Shown here piece after piece: positions 47,907 to 60,196 of a DNA stretch of 64,000 bases (positions are counted from its first letter, which is position 1; each line of letters begins with the position of its first letter). Position numbers and translations under genes: made by a program. The DNA comes from Solanum dulcamara (Eukaryota; Streptophyta; Magnoliopsida; Solanales; Solanaceae), in NCBI RefSeq assembly GCF_947179165.1, contig NC_077248.1, positions 7,313,256-7,377,255 of the forward strand, written 5' to 3'. Under the pieces are notes generated by a model, which had not been told where the DNA came from, searched no databases, and saw only the letters and a program-made list of their open reading frames with translations.

Positions 47907-50900
47907 ATGAAAGGGTCAATCAATAGCAGTACCAGTAGTAGCGATGAAGCTGCGTGGGAAATTAGACCCAGCGGCATGCTTGTTCAGAAGAGAGAATATG
48001 ATGCTGCCTCTAATCTCACTATCACCATCAAAGTATCTTATGCTTCTCAAGATTTCGATCTCCCTGTACCACCTGAATTCACTTTTGGTAATTTTTCCCC
48101 TTTCAACATTTTTTTTTTGGTTGTATGTTGAGGTCGAAAAGCGGGATTCTCCATTTTGGTGGTGTAGAATCTGTAAAGGATGTCTATTTATGATTTTTTT
48201 TATTGTATGGTGCTTGGTACTTGTAGGAATCAAAGGCGTAGCTAGAATTTTTAGTTTATGGGTTCCGGATCACAATCCTTTTTTACTTGCTAGGTTCTGG
48301 ATAAATTAATTATACATGTTAAAGTAATTTTTTTTAGTGTTTAGCCAAAACTATTGGGTTCTGACAAAGCCATAACTATTAGCATGATGGACAACTCACA
48401 GATCATGAATTAATAGTGAATAATTGTATATATTAATGTAACTATATAGTGTTGTATATAAGTGTAACTATAGAGATTTGCTGTAGTAATTAAAGAGAAT
48501 AAATATTGTGATAGAATAACAGATTTGGAGGGATAGAATAGTTGATCTTTAGGGATAAGAATGACGGATCTTTATCTATATACTTTCTATTTAATTGCAA
48601 GACTATCAATTTGAGAGGCATTCAACAAAAAATTGACAATACCAATAATGGTGGCTCCACCCCTCGTAGGACGTGAAATGTATCTATCCTTACATGGCTT
48701 CCTAGTGCAGTGGATAATGTTTCTAAAAATGCTATTTCCTCCCTTTTCTTTCATTTTCTTAATAAATGATGATGTTAAGCTGCCCTTGCACCGATCTCAA
48801 CTATTCCATTGGGACCTGCATCCTCCCACCAAGGCTAAGGCTTAGATAGATTGAAAGAAGTCAATTAAATTTTCTTACTTTATTGGAATTCAAACCGCCT
48901 CCCATGATACATTTGAGCTTCATCAACCTTTGGGCCACACTGCTGTTGTGTCACTTGCTATCCATACAACTGCAAGGTAGATTTGTAATTAGAATAGGAG
49001 GAAATGGAATGGTAGCTATCTACATTTTAGGATGAGGAAAAGTGTTTACAGTGATAACCAACTACACCATGATGCCTTCTTAAGCTCTTACCCTTTTCTT
49101 TTTTATCACAATAAATGAGAGTGCTTATAGTGCTCCAAAGCAATGTTTACGACATTGTTACCTGTTTTCTATGCGGTGTTTCAGAGTGTGTAAGCTTTAA
49201 TTAATTCAAATCAATTAAGTGTAATTGTTTTTATTGTTTTAGTGAAAGTAATAACTTATTGTTGGATTTACTAAAATTAGTTGATGTTAAATTACTGTTG
49301 CATTGTCTATATTTGTACATGGAATGTTATAACTTATAAGTTGTCCACAATACTCTCTTGCTATGCTTGAGCTGTTATAAGCATTTAATACCAATCAAAT
49401 TTTGGATATAGGTGAAGTAAAAAGTATCCTTTCCTCAATAATCGGTTTGGAGCCTAAGGTGCAAAAACTTCTTTTTCGTGGAAAAGAAAAAGAAGATCAT
49501 GAATATCTGCACTTGGTTGGTGTGAAAGACAATTCCAAAGTGTTAGTTATGGAGGAAGAAATGGTTGAGGACAAAATTCCTGAAGAGGTTCGGGTTACCA
49601 CTGAAATATCAAGAGGAGCTGAAGCTGTTGCTGAAGTGAGAACAGAAGTGGATAAGCTCTCAGAGAAGGTTGATTTCCTTTTGTTGTAAGGTGGCTGATG
49701 ACACCATCATCTCTTAATTTGAAGTCTTACTTTGGTCTTCATTACAACAGGTCTCTGCTCTACAAGTAGTCGTGTTTGGTGGTACCAGTGTTGAGGACAA
49801 GGATATTATCTCTTTGACAGAGATGCTGATGAGGCAGCTGCTGAAATTGGACGGCATTGAGGCTGAAGGAGAAGGGAAAGTACAAAGAAAGATGGAGGTT
49901 TGTTTCCTAGACAACTAAGATTTCCCTTACCTGTCAAAATAATAATTATTGAGTTTATACTAGCTTGACTTTCTACTGTTGCGATATGCCACTAACTAGA
50001 CTTTGAATTGTATTTGATGTTCTTCACGTAGGTAGAACTTGGTTTCAATTCTGGTGACTTAATATTTGTGTAAAAAGAACTGAATAACTTTGCTAATCAT
50101 CTGTAGAGAACCGCATAAGATAGATAAAATGTCAAGCCCCCAAAGTTTGGAGATTCGAGGCTGTATGCATAATTCTCTTTGCTGTTCTTTCTGGTAGAAT
50201 TATGCATTTTCTTTTATAGTATATTTTCACTAATACGAATGTTGTTTTTATAGTTAATTACATTAGATGTAGTTTTTCTTATTCAAACATAACTATGTGA
50301 CATAGCTTGGATGTCTGCCCAAACATATGTGACGAGCGCAAACTCACTATAAATTTAGAGCTTCGCTAGTCAAGGATAGTATAATATAAAGATCGTTTCC
50401 ACAGGGATTGATACAAATAATGATTCGATCAAATCTTGCTAACTATTATTCAGGTGATTAAAAGAAAAGAGTTGGTTGTGGTTATGAACCACGATTATCG
50501 ACTTAATTGTAAATTAAAGACAATTGGTAACTACAAAGTTTAATGTCAATATAAGAAGATAGGGTACAAGACAAACCGGTGCATAATGATAGCCGGGATT
50601 TGATCCTATTCCTTTGTCACATCTAAAGTCCTATCGATTCTGTCGAATTCGATAGTTGATCAGAGCACTCATAAGATTCAGATTTCTCTTCCGAGTAAAT
50701 CTCAAGTTTAAGAACAAACTAAGTGAGTGTTTGGATTAGCTTATTTTTAGTGGTTTTTAGCTTTTAAGCTCTTTTTTAGTTTTGGAAGTGTTTGGGTAAC
50801 TCAAAAAGTGTTTTTAAGCACATTTTTAGGCTGAAAAAGTACCCAAAAAAGCCAAAAGCCAAAAGTTGGGTGTTCCCAACTTACAACTTTTAACTTATAA

Positions 50901-53900
50901 GCCACTTTAAAAAAGCTAATCCAAACAGCCCCTAGTTATACCCTCCCTAGTGAGACAATTATGCAAGAAAATAGTTATGGATTATTCTTAAGGAAGTAAT
51001 ATCCTTTGACTATGTTTCCTTATGATTCAATCAATAATTGTCAACAAGCTCTTTCAATTACTTAGAAGAGATATATTGATTCAAACCAAACAAGACTATG
51101 CAAACAATATTCACTAAAATATTCCTCTTTCGAATAAATAAAATAATAAACAAGTTTGCAATTTAATTCGAACTCCCATAACGAATTCAAGCATTAGAAT
51201 GAAAATCAAAATCCCAACATATTCATCAATACACCATGTTTGCTAAATACCCTCTAAGAAACTAATCCATTGAGGAGAATTAAGTTCGCTAAGAAAAAAG
51301 ATAAACAAAAAGACATAACAACCAAACTCCTAATCCCAACTTCCGTTTTGGATTTGAGTAGTGTACCCCTTTTTCTCCTTCTCTCCTTCATATCCTCACC
51401 TTTTTCTCGCTCTTTTCTCGATACCCTAGTTCTGGGACAAGTTCCAAACTCATATAGCGTAGAGTCCCTTGTGAAATCCTGAAACTGCCCTTTTTTGCTG
51501 ATTTTTCTCACCCCGTGCTGCGCGGTCGCGCAGCTGGGTAATTGAGTGCGTGGCCAGTGCACAGAGGTCCAGTGGCTTCATCCCGTTTCTTCTGTGCTGC
51601 GCGCTGGTAGCTTCAGGCTGCGCGGTCACACAACTTCGCACATTTTTTGTTCTTTTCCTTACTTTAGCACTCCTGTTGGGCCTTTTCCACTAATCACATT
51701 CAACACTTGAAGTAGCAACACCTGCACTGAAGAAAAGTAGAAGAATAATAGCAAAAAAATTCACATCCAACACTGTCTAAAATTAGCTTAATTCAATGCC
51801 CTTCAATACACTGTCCCTTTAAATCTTGAAAATAATTTAATTCATTTTGACACCAAGAAATCCATTTCGTTCATATGAGGCCTGACATAAATTATTTTAT
51901 ACACAACATAGCAAGTTGGGGCCGGCTATATGAATCATCACTGTCCATATCACTGCAATTTGAGTTCATCTCATTGAAGTATTGTATAAATTAAAAATAA
52001 AATAAAATAAGGAGTACCTAAAGTTCTCTATATTTTGCTACTGGCAGGACCAAGGGGCTCTTAGAAAATAATGGACTAAAAGAGACGTACTAACATAACT
52101 AAAACTTAATCCCAACTAATTTGGTATCACTTATTTAGATCTCTTTCTTCCACTCTGTCCTATTTTTTTCGCTAGGTCTGCATGGACTTGAAGAGGTTGT
52201 AGGTCTTTAGAGAACTTCCTTTCATGAGATTTTAAGTCTATCTTGTCTCCTTTTCAACATCTTTACTCAGCATGGTTTTGTACGTACTAATCGATGTATG
52301 TAGATGGTTGACAAAAGGATATAATGGAACCATCTCAAACAAGATTTCTCTCATTTTGCCAAATGTGATTATTTTTAATCGTCTAATATTGTATGGCTGC
52401 ATATATACCTTAGCATCCATATCTATGGACACACATCTTGTAGATATGTTGGACTTAAGCTCTGACATTCAATCCCATATAACTTGCCTTTTAAATTAAT
52501 TCTTTCGGCATGTTATTCTTATTGGTAATTAAGAGATGAAGCAAGCTTTATTTATCAAAGAGAAAGGGAATTGTAACAAGCTTTGGCTCAAGGAGAATGG
52601 GTGGATGATGAAACTTGCCTTTTAAGTTAATTCTTTCAAAATTTTATTCTTATTGGTAATGAAGAGGTGAAACAAGCTTTATTTATTAAAGAGAAAGGGA
52701 AATGTAACAAGCTTTGGCTCAAAGAGAAGTTGAGTGGATAATGAAACTTGCCTTTTAAGTTAATTCTTTCAGATTTTTTTTCTTATTGATAATCAAGGGG
52801 TGAAACAAGCTTAATTTTTAAAAGAATAGGAGAGATGTTACCTAAGGTTGTGGCTAATGGTCAATGAAGTGGTTGAGAACCCTGAGGTCTTAGGTTCAAA
52901 ACTCAGCAGAGACAAAAAACACTAGGTGATTCTTCCCATCTGTCTTAGTCTTGGTGGACAGAGGTACCAGGTACCTGTTGCTGGTGAGAGGTGGCAGGTA
53001 TCCCGTGAAATTAGTTGAGGTGCGCGAAAGCTGGCCCAGATACGACGGTCATAAAAAAAAGAAGGGATGTGGCTATTGATCAATGAAATAGGTTAAGAAC
53101 TATGAGGTCTCGGGTTCATTCCCAACTGAGATGAAAATCCTAGGTGATTTCTTTCCATTTATCCAAGCCTTGGTGGACAGAGTTATCCAGTGCCTGTTCT
53201 GGTGGGAAGTAGCAGGTGACCCATGAAATTAGTCTAGATGTGCTCAAGTTGGTCCGGACACCACGGTTATTAAAAAAAGAGAGATGTTACAAGCTTTGGT
53301 TAACAAGAAGGTGAGTGGATGATGAGGGTCTTCTGTTGGCAACCTTATGGTGTCACATATTTTATCAATTCAGCTCAGCAACATTCCTTCTTCAGTAAAA
53401 AAATAAATGGTTAATGGTGTTATCAGCAGCCATGATACGTCCGTAGTGATTAGTATCTACAACAGTGAATGAGTGAATTGACTAGCAAAAGATTGTTTCT
53501 CCATGCTCTTAATTCATATGGTTTTGCCATCTACAAATATCTTTCTTACTCAGGGTAAACCATTGAGGAAAAGGAAAATCAGTGTGTTGATCTCCTTTAT
53601 TGAAGCACCCAATGTTGTTAAAGGCTCACCTAAAGTTTGCTTTAGCCTTGGAGCTTGGTGAAGCCGTGAAGCTAAAGTTGTGCGCTTCGCCCATTTAATT
53701 GACGCTTTGATGTAGGCATCAAGGGGCTAAGGTGTGTCATATGTGCATCTTTACCAATGGGTTTTATCTTTAACATAACATCATGTACAACTTAATTATA
53801 AATTTTCCATTTCTTTTCACGTGAGTTTTCTTGCACAAATATATTCATGTAAATAATATGTTCATTCATTTGTGCAATTCTTGCTAAATATATCTCACTC

Positions 53901-56460
53901 TAGTAGATTGAATGAATTAAATTTGTATTTCATGTTATAGAAACAAAAAGAAGTAATAAAACTGAAACAAAAAAATTGTCTCTCTCTTGGTTTGGTTTGT
54001 ATTTTTAACAAACAGATATAGTGGGCTTGATTTCTTCTTAAGTAAAAAGCGAACCAAACCGAACCATGAACATTCATAGCTATGTCTATAGAAAACTTTT
54101 GGTGGAAATAAGATGCTTCCACTAGTAAATGCAAGGAAAGAAGTACATTCCAATATTTGATAAATTAGCATATCCAACCCTAGTAATTCACATTTTCTAT
54201 TGACATACAAATCCCCCAGCGAGATTAACAAGTCTCCAAACAAATATTGGACTACTGCTAGACCTAAAGGTATAGCCTTGTGGTCAATGAAATGGGAGGA
54301 GAACCATGAGATTCAGGTTTAAATTCCAACAAAGACGAAAAAAATACGAGGTGATGCCTAAGCCTTGGTGGGTAAAGTTACTCAGTACTTGTGTTGGTGG
54401 AAGTTAGCAGGTACTAGGCTACTCTTATGCTCTTTGCTAAACCTATAGTGCATATATTTCGTCTTATTTCCATATATGTTAGAGCTCGTACTCTCAAAGG
54501 TATTTCTATATAATTCTAAGTTTTTTGTTGATACCCTCACTTGATTCGTCAATCAACTCAATATCATCTGCAAGTAGTATACATAGTTGGGAAAAATTAA
54601 CAACTCAACAAATTTGTGAAGGGACCAAGTGAACTAGTTCAAATTTAATATTTATTTGCTTCTAATAGAGTGGGACTAACCATCAAGGGAACCCCCGATG
54701 AAAGGATGGTGGGGGAGGTTAGGAAAATGCACTCGAAGATCTAGTTATTTTTTCCAGTTGAATACAAAGAAGGCCAAGAATGGCTATGTTCCATCTTATA
54801 TGAAGGAAACATGTTCCTTTACCGCCATGGTATGATTTTTCGGTCCCTTTCTCCGTTCCCCTTTTCCTATGGGGGGATTGCACAGCCAATTCCAGAATCC
54901 CCATTCAAGTTATTTGAGCTGAACTGCAAATAATTTAGCCACTCGCTTCTCCTAGTTGACATTTGACAATAGTGTTAAATCAGCTAAACCTAACTTGATA
55001 TTCTGATCATGGAAGGTGGAACTAAATTTACTAGGATGTCTTTAATCACTCATATGGAAAAGTGGCAAAACATCGTTACTACTTGAGTTTTGTGAAATCA
55101 ACAACAACAACGACAATATACCTAGTGTAATCCCACAAGTGGGATCTAGGGAGGGGTAGGATGTACCTTACCTCTACCTTTGCTAGATAGAGAGTCTGTT
55201 TTGTGAAATCAGAGTATATATTTAGATGGTAGGTTTGGAATCAAATTTGATTCTCTTTAATTTTTGGTTGTATAGGCTGGTTAGAGGTCACGTTTCAGTG
55301 CAAACTTCTGCACATCTATAATGACTTACCTTTATGTATTAGCTTGGTTATCCATGAACAAAGGAAATATTTGGTCGGAAACTCCCCCTTTTTTGTCTCT
55401 GCTTGGCTTTGCCTCTCTACTTGTGTTCCTCAGTTTCTGACTTGAGCTGTCACTTCACTGGAAAAGTCAGATCACAATCTATCTTATTCCTTGATGTTTA
55501 TTTGTTCGATCTCAGTTGCCTCCTTGTCTGCATACATTGCGACTTCCTGTGAGTCTTGGCTTTGGATATTTAATTTTTAGCACTTAACTAAAATGTTTCC
55601 TTGGCTAACTGATTTGAGTTGCATAACTAATGCATTACTATCAATTATTAACGGTCTAAACTAAGTGTAAATGGTAATTTTTTTCATCTTCGTAATCTTC
55701 CACATTGATCCTTTGGTGTTTAGAAATTTTTCCTTCATATTTGAGATATCTGTTGTGAATATGATTAGAAAAGTAGAGCATTGTTAACTGCTGCATTCAA
55801 TACTTGCTTCTATAGAAAAACTGCTGCTTGTGCCTATTGGGTTTTTGCATAATTGCACATATTGATGATCAGTGCACTATAATGTCAAGTTCTTGCTCCC
55901 TTTTTCAGGTGCGTCGTGTCCAAAGCTTAGTAGAGACAATGGATGCAGTAAAAGCAAGAAATTCCAATCCCTTTATCAACAACAGTAATGCTGTGTCAGT
56001 GACTACTCAGTGGGAGACATTTGAGTCGGGGGCTGGAAGCCTGAACGCCCCACCACCACCTAGACCTGTGCTTGGGGTTGAAAGCATGGACACCCCACCT
56101 CCTAGACCTGTGTCTGGGGTTGGAGGACTGAACGCCCTATCACCTCCTACACCTGTGCTTGTGGTCGGAGGACTGAACGGCTCACCTCCTCCTAGACCTG
56201 CGCTTGTGGTTGGAGGACTGAACGCCCCACCACCTCCTACACCTGCGCTTGTGGTTGGAGGACTGAATGCCTCACCTCCTCCTAGACCTGCGCTTGGGGT
56301 TGGAAGACTGAACGCCCCACCACCTCCTACACCTGCGCTTGGGGTTGGAAGCATGAATGCCTCATCTCCTAGACCTGCGCTTGGGGTTGGAAGCCTGAAC
56401 GCCCAACCTCTTAGACCGTCTTCTACTATAGTGACCGAGGACTGGGAACAATTTGAATAG
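47907..56460 (+). CDS. BAG-family molecular chaperone regulator (BAG1-4 group)
   Basis: Exons 47907-48087, 49412-49668, 49751-49897 and 55909-56460 give 378 residues with consistent phases (intron phases 1, 0, 0). GMLVQKRE near the start, a ubiquitin-like domain (about 36-107, with KLLFRGKEKED) and a BAG domain (about 127-213, with LMRQLLKLDGIEAEGEGKVQ) define the plant BAG1-4 group, which binds the Hsp70 ATPase domain as a nucleotide-exchange co-chaperone. The C-terminus normally has one GSLNPPPP-like segment before a final DWE-F motif. Here about nine 14-15 residue units (238 to about 363) separate SNPF...WETFESG from the terminal DWEQFE. Intron 3 is 6,011 bp and full of repeats. The orthologue among BAG1-4 is not settled. 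Confidence 0.92.
50726..50931. mobile_element. hAT-like MITE in BAG intron 3
   Basis: The termini GTGTTTGGATTAGCTT and AAGCTAATCCAAACAGCC are inverted copies. The interior has AAGCCAAAAGCCAAAAGTTGGG and no coding capacity. I could not confirm the 8-bp target duplication. Confidence 0.55.
52481..53325 (+). repeat. 131-133 bp tandem repeat, about three units, split by SINEs
   Basis: Units start with AACTTGCCTTTTAA at 52481, 52612 and 52745. The third unit is broken at 52840 and resumes at 53290 with CAAGCTTTGG and GTGAGTGGATGATG. Each unit contains AACAAGCTTTGGCTC. It is non-coding. Confidence 0.8.
52841..53279 (+). repeat. Two head-to-tail SINEs sharing one target duplication
   Basis: SINE 1 (about 52841-53060) and SINE 2 (about 53062-53279) each run from a tRNA-like head (GGTCAATGAAGTGG / GATCAATGAAATAGG, then a GGTTCA box B) through CTTGGTGGACAGAG to an A-rich end. 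AGAGATGTTA lies before SINE 1 (52831-52840) and after SINE 2 (53280-53289). GAAGGGATG between them is a mutated middle copy. A more decayed relative lies at 54270-54425. Confidence 0.7.
54480..54600 (-). pseudogene. LINE reverse-transcriptase remnant
   Basis: On the minus strand the segment around 54535-54590 reads ILLADDIELIDESSEGIN, which resembles the (Y/F)ADDIVLI core of plant LINE reverse transcriptases. The first active-site residues are altered (LADD) and no long frame surrounds it. It is a short dead fragment. Confidence 0.5.
56035..56415 (+). repeat. In-frame 45-bp minisatellite in BAG exon 4
   Basis: About nine units of 42 or 45 bp encode G-(G/S)-(L/M)-N-A-x-PPP-(R/T)-P-A-L-(G/V)-V. 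From the third unit to the eighth the units alternate PPTP and PRP, so the higher-order repeat is about 90 bp. All units keep the frame. Confidence 0.9.
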
Positions 56461-58581
56461 AATAGTCGTATAAGTTTCCATTTTATGATTTTTGAAAAAA
56501 CAGAAAATGCCAGTTATTAGGCAATACCGACCACTATTACTTTGTTATCTTCTGTCTATCGTTACAGTTAAATTTTGTGGTGACTGTAAGCTCATGATCA
56601 GACAAACATAGAGGTTTAATGAAATGGTGTTGGTAAGTTACTTCTGTGTGTTATATAAGATTAAATCAAAGGTTAGTTCAGAATTCTTTTATTCTTCACC
56701 TCATATCTGGCAAAGCTCTCATTGCCAAAGCAGGTTTTGAAACAACGTGAACAAGGTTTCGCGAAATACTATGACATAATCACCCTCAAGGTCATTCCCG
56801 ATCATGGGATGACAATCTAGGGGTGTCAAATTGACGAGTTCGACTGAATTGGGGCATGTAAAATTTTCCCGAGTCAATGAATGGTTGGACCCAACTTATC
56901 CAAGCGTGCTTATACATCTATTCATGGAGGTGATTCTTTTGTATAGTTTTCAAGCAATTTGTTTATGTTCAGAACTTATAACTATGCTATATGTACCACT
57001 GACAGATTATACTGATGTTTAACTAATTGAATTTCTAAATTGAAGTTAAAGTATTTCTCCCCCGATATTGACCTTATTTAATCTTAATTAGGATAGTATG
57101 GTATAATAATTCATGTTGTAAGGTGAGCTCATCAATTATGGAACTAAGCTATTGTGAGTGTTATTTTATTTTTTTTGGAAAACCTACCTAATTGTACAAA
57201 ATTTCCCACCATATTTACTATTTCTCCCTATAGTTTGAAATAATTACATATTGTATCATAATTAATAATTTCATATCATATTTCAAATCAGATATGCAAA
57301 TACATGTATTTTTACTACAAGATAAACTCTGAAAAACAGATATATAAGGAGAGAGGTGAGCAAGATAAGAGGAAAACGAGCAAGAGAGTCAGTGTTCAGA
57401 CATAGGCAAATTACACTAGATACATATATCTTGGAGTAGGGAAAGAGACGAGCGAGAGAATCAGTGTATTCCAGATACATGTAAATCCACTTGGATACAG
57501 TGTATCTAGAATAAATTACACGTAATTTTGATTTTATATATTCGAAATACATGTATTTGGATTCGCCAAATGTATGTATCTGGGGATTGAAATCTGACAC
57601 AAATGATAATTTCAAAAACCTATGGAAAGACACACAATTAGATCCTAAACTAGTGATATTAATGTTGTTTGCCCTTATTTTATTCAAACTTCATATCAAT
57701 ATTGTGTGTTTTGTATATCTCCTTTGTGGGTCCATCAAGTGTGAATTCGAATCGGTCGAGTTAGTAATTTCAGATACAGGATTGATTTAACCAAAAAAAA
57801 AAGTAATTTATCCAAGATTTGTCTCTTTCTGGTCATTATTTTATATGAAGCTAAAATCAAACAAATCGATGATGGTTCACTTGTTACTTTCAATTTCCCC
57901 ACCGATGTTCGCGCCTTTGTCTCATATACCTCAATTAATGTTATTTTTGTTTTCATCCGGTATCCGCTTTTGTGGCTGATTAATTTAGATTCGCGCGGAA
58001 AGTAGATCTCTGGTTACAAATGAATTACTTATCACTCTATCATAATTTTTGATGGTTTGAATATTGTTATCTAGTTATAAAGACCTTATGACTCAAGAGA
58101 TGGTTTGAGAGTCAACCTGCATCATATTTATTGAATTTAGTATTTTTAATGCGGAATCCAAGTAAATTTTGAACTAATAATTGTTAAACTATATGACTTA
58201 TTCAAAGCTAAAATCATGAACGTTTGAATTCTGAAATTAAATTAGATTCTGAATCCGTCTTTCTGCTTTCTCATGGCCCAACGTTCCTACGTAGATAGTA
58301 ACATTGACCTCTTTTGGTTCTTGCTCCACAACTTGTTGGAAGCATTTTCACGTTTTGATATAATATATGGTCCATATTATTCTTTTCAAAATCCCAAGTT
58401 ACCTCCAGTCCATATGAGATATTTATCATGAAAATGGACAATTCAAAAGTGGGGCTATCACACATTATAACATGCCAAAAAACAATCACTCATATTTTAT
58501 ATCCCTATTAAACATGAACAAATTAAAATAAATAATATACCTTACCATATATATTTTTGTTAGAACTTTTTTTCTTTCTTT
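56461..58581. other. Region between BAG and the ATL-like ORF
   Basis: BAG 3' UTR to about 56650, then sequence with no recognisable gene. 57175-57640 is a copy of the dispersed repeat described at 47030-47530. Near 58545 a TATA-like CATATATATT precedes the ATL-like ORF by about 30 bp. Confidence 0.5.
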
Positions 58582-58905
58582 ATGTCTTCTTTGATGAAAA
58601 CAGTACCTTCCATGGCTCCAAATGATATTTTCCAAAAAGATGATGATCCCTTAATGCTATCCACTAAGGATTATCATAGTTTTGCTCTAAGTGGAGAAAT
58701 TATGTTGATGGTACTTGTATTTCTTTTTACTCTTTTTCTTGTCACTTTGATTTTCTTCTTGTATATGAAACATTATTTAAGGTATTCTTCATGTACTCCA
58801 CCAGACCAAATTGTTCAATCACCTAATTATCCTTCCACTCCCATGACAATTAAGCCGTTGCATCGCGATATCGCGAAGTTTGATGGAACACGATGGACAC
58901 CATAA
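58582..58905 (+). CDS. Small membrane protein resembling an ATL N-terminus without RING
   Basis: A single-exon ORF of 107 codons. One transmembrane segment (about residues 40-61, IMLMVLVFLFTLFLVTLIFF) follows SFALSGE, and YMKHYLR comes after it. ATL-type RING-H2 ubiquitin ligases open the same way: (Y/F)xLSGKIML, hydrophobic stretch, then H/YAR-like basic residues. Here the GLD motif and the RING-H2 zinc ligands are absent; the protein ends DIAKFDGTRWTP. It could be a truncated ATL copy, or an unrelated small membrane protein. The ORF is intact and a TATA-like box lies about 30 bp before it. I am unsure of both function and expression. Confidence 0.45.
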   Translation: MSSLMKTVPSMAPNDIFQKDDDPLMLSTKDYHSFALSGEIMLMVLVFLFTLFLVTLIFFLYMKHYLRYSSCTPPDQIVQSPNYPSTPMTIKPLHRDIAKFDGTRWTP

Positions 58906-58962
58906 TTTTTTTTCAAATTTAAATCGCATATATATGTATATTTGGAATCGTATGTTGGATTT

Positions 58963-59199
58963 AGAATGATTATTGTATCTTATTGTATGTATATATTTTG
59001 ATTTCATTTCTATTTGTATTAGATAGTTCAATTGAATCCACAGAACCTTCTCTAGATCCACTTTAGTGGCAAGAAACAATCTTAGAATGATTATTATCTT
59101 ATTGTATGTATATACTTTGTTCTCTTATCTATTTATATTAGATAGTTCAATTAAATACACAGAACCTGTTCTAAATCCGCCTCAGTGGCAAAGAACAAT
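58963..59199 (+). repeat. 121-bp tandem duplication after the ATL-like ORF
   Basis: AGAATGATTATTGTATCTTA at 58963 and AGAATGATTATTATCTTA at 59084 start two copies that both run through TTAGATAGTTCAATT, CACAGAACC and AGTGGCAA-GAACAAT. The copies differ by several substitutions and small indels. They lie just downstream of the ATL-like ORF, possibly in its 3' UTR. Confidence 0.85.
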
Positions 59200-60196
59200 T
59201 GACTTTAATTTCTTCTTGATAACTTTGAGGTTGTTCAGTTGACTCTAGCATGAAACTATAGTACTATGATTTTGTTAGCGTTTTGTATATTAATATTTTT
59301 ATTTGGTTTCATTTATCTTGGTTTTGAAGTTTTGAAACCTTGATGCTTGTGATTTTGACCAAGGAACTAGAATAATATAATTCTAGCAAAATTACATGGG
59401 TTTCAAATTAACCTTTCAATATTATATTTTGTGGCGGATTCAAAAATTTTAAATTATAGGCACTCAACTATTTTTAACCTAAAAATTCTTATCAAGACGA
59501 GGTGTTGAGTTAACATATTTGTATGAATTAGTAGTATTAATTTTTGTATATAAGTAATAGTTTTAGGTTTCAAAAGTAATGTGTATCGACTATCAAATCT
59601 AATTATATATAGAGAGAGAGAGCGCACTTTAGTTAGTACAACTTCAGCCAGAATTAATTGATTTTGATTCAAATTTTATTATTTGTATTTTAAAATATTA
59701 AATATATTAAATTATTAATTTAAAATCTAGTAAATTTATATATGTACAATTTTGAACCTATAAGCTTTAAAAATATGTTTTTGCCTTTGATAACTACCCC
59801 TTCCTTTTTAGGTTAATACAAAATGTAATTTTCTAAGCTCAAAGTATAAAACAAAAGTTTTTTTCTTAAAACTTATGATTTTAAATTTTTTAGGCTACAA
59901 AATCATGTTATCAAAAGTTAAATGAGAAATTTAAAGTTAATTATTTATGAATATAAAAAAATGTTATTTCTATTAAATTGAAGCAGGAGGGAGTAGGTAA
60001 TTTCGAGTGATTTGATTTTGTAGCTTTTTAAAAAAAAATTAGGTTTTATATCTTCCTTAGAATAAATCTTCACTTTAACACATAAGAAATTTGAAAATGG
60101 TCATTCTCATCTATTCAATTTGTAAGATGTCATAAGAAATCATTTCCTAGATGATTTTATGGTTATTTTGTTATTATATTTTATTAATAAACAATA
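59200..60196. other. Intergenic, AT-rich
   Basis: A GTGGCGGATTCAAAAATTTT phrase near 59430 resembles sequence at 48232-48290 (GGCGTAGCTAGAATTTT) and marks a dispersed repeat edge. Otherwise I see nothing supported. Confidence 0.4.

Larger units (their letters stand above)
49898..55908. other. BAG intron 3, repeat-filled
   Basis: In order: an element beginning near 50320 with TTAGAGCTTCGCTAGTCAAG and CAGGGATTG, with a GC-rich stretch at about 51510-51640; inside it an hAT-like MITE at about 50726-50931 (TGTTTGGATTAGCTT and its inverse); the repeat shared with UGT introns (51905-52200); 131-bp tandem repeats (52481 on) interrupted by two SINEs; a CTTCGCCC-type repeat (53610-53740); a decayed SINE (54270-54425); a LINE remnant (54480-54600); and a TS-like SINE on the minus strand (55086-55196). 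No separate gene is credible. Confidence 0.6.

Noticed and set aside
51254..51641. Overlapping ORFs in BAG intron 3, including a basic Arg/Glu-rich one
   Set aside because: They overlap on both strands in a repeat with a GC-rich segment and show no domain.
54719..54904. Possible gene or organelle fragment around 54660-54910
   Set aside because: The sequence is less AT-rich than its flanks, but I could not match it to any gene.
56007..56354. Minus-strand Gly-rich ORF of 115 codons
   Set aside because: It is the complement of the BAG minisatellite and exists because the repeat unit is a multiple of three.
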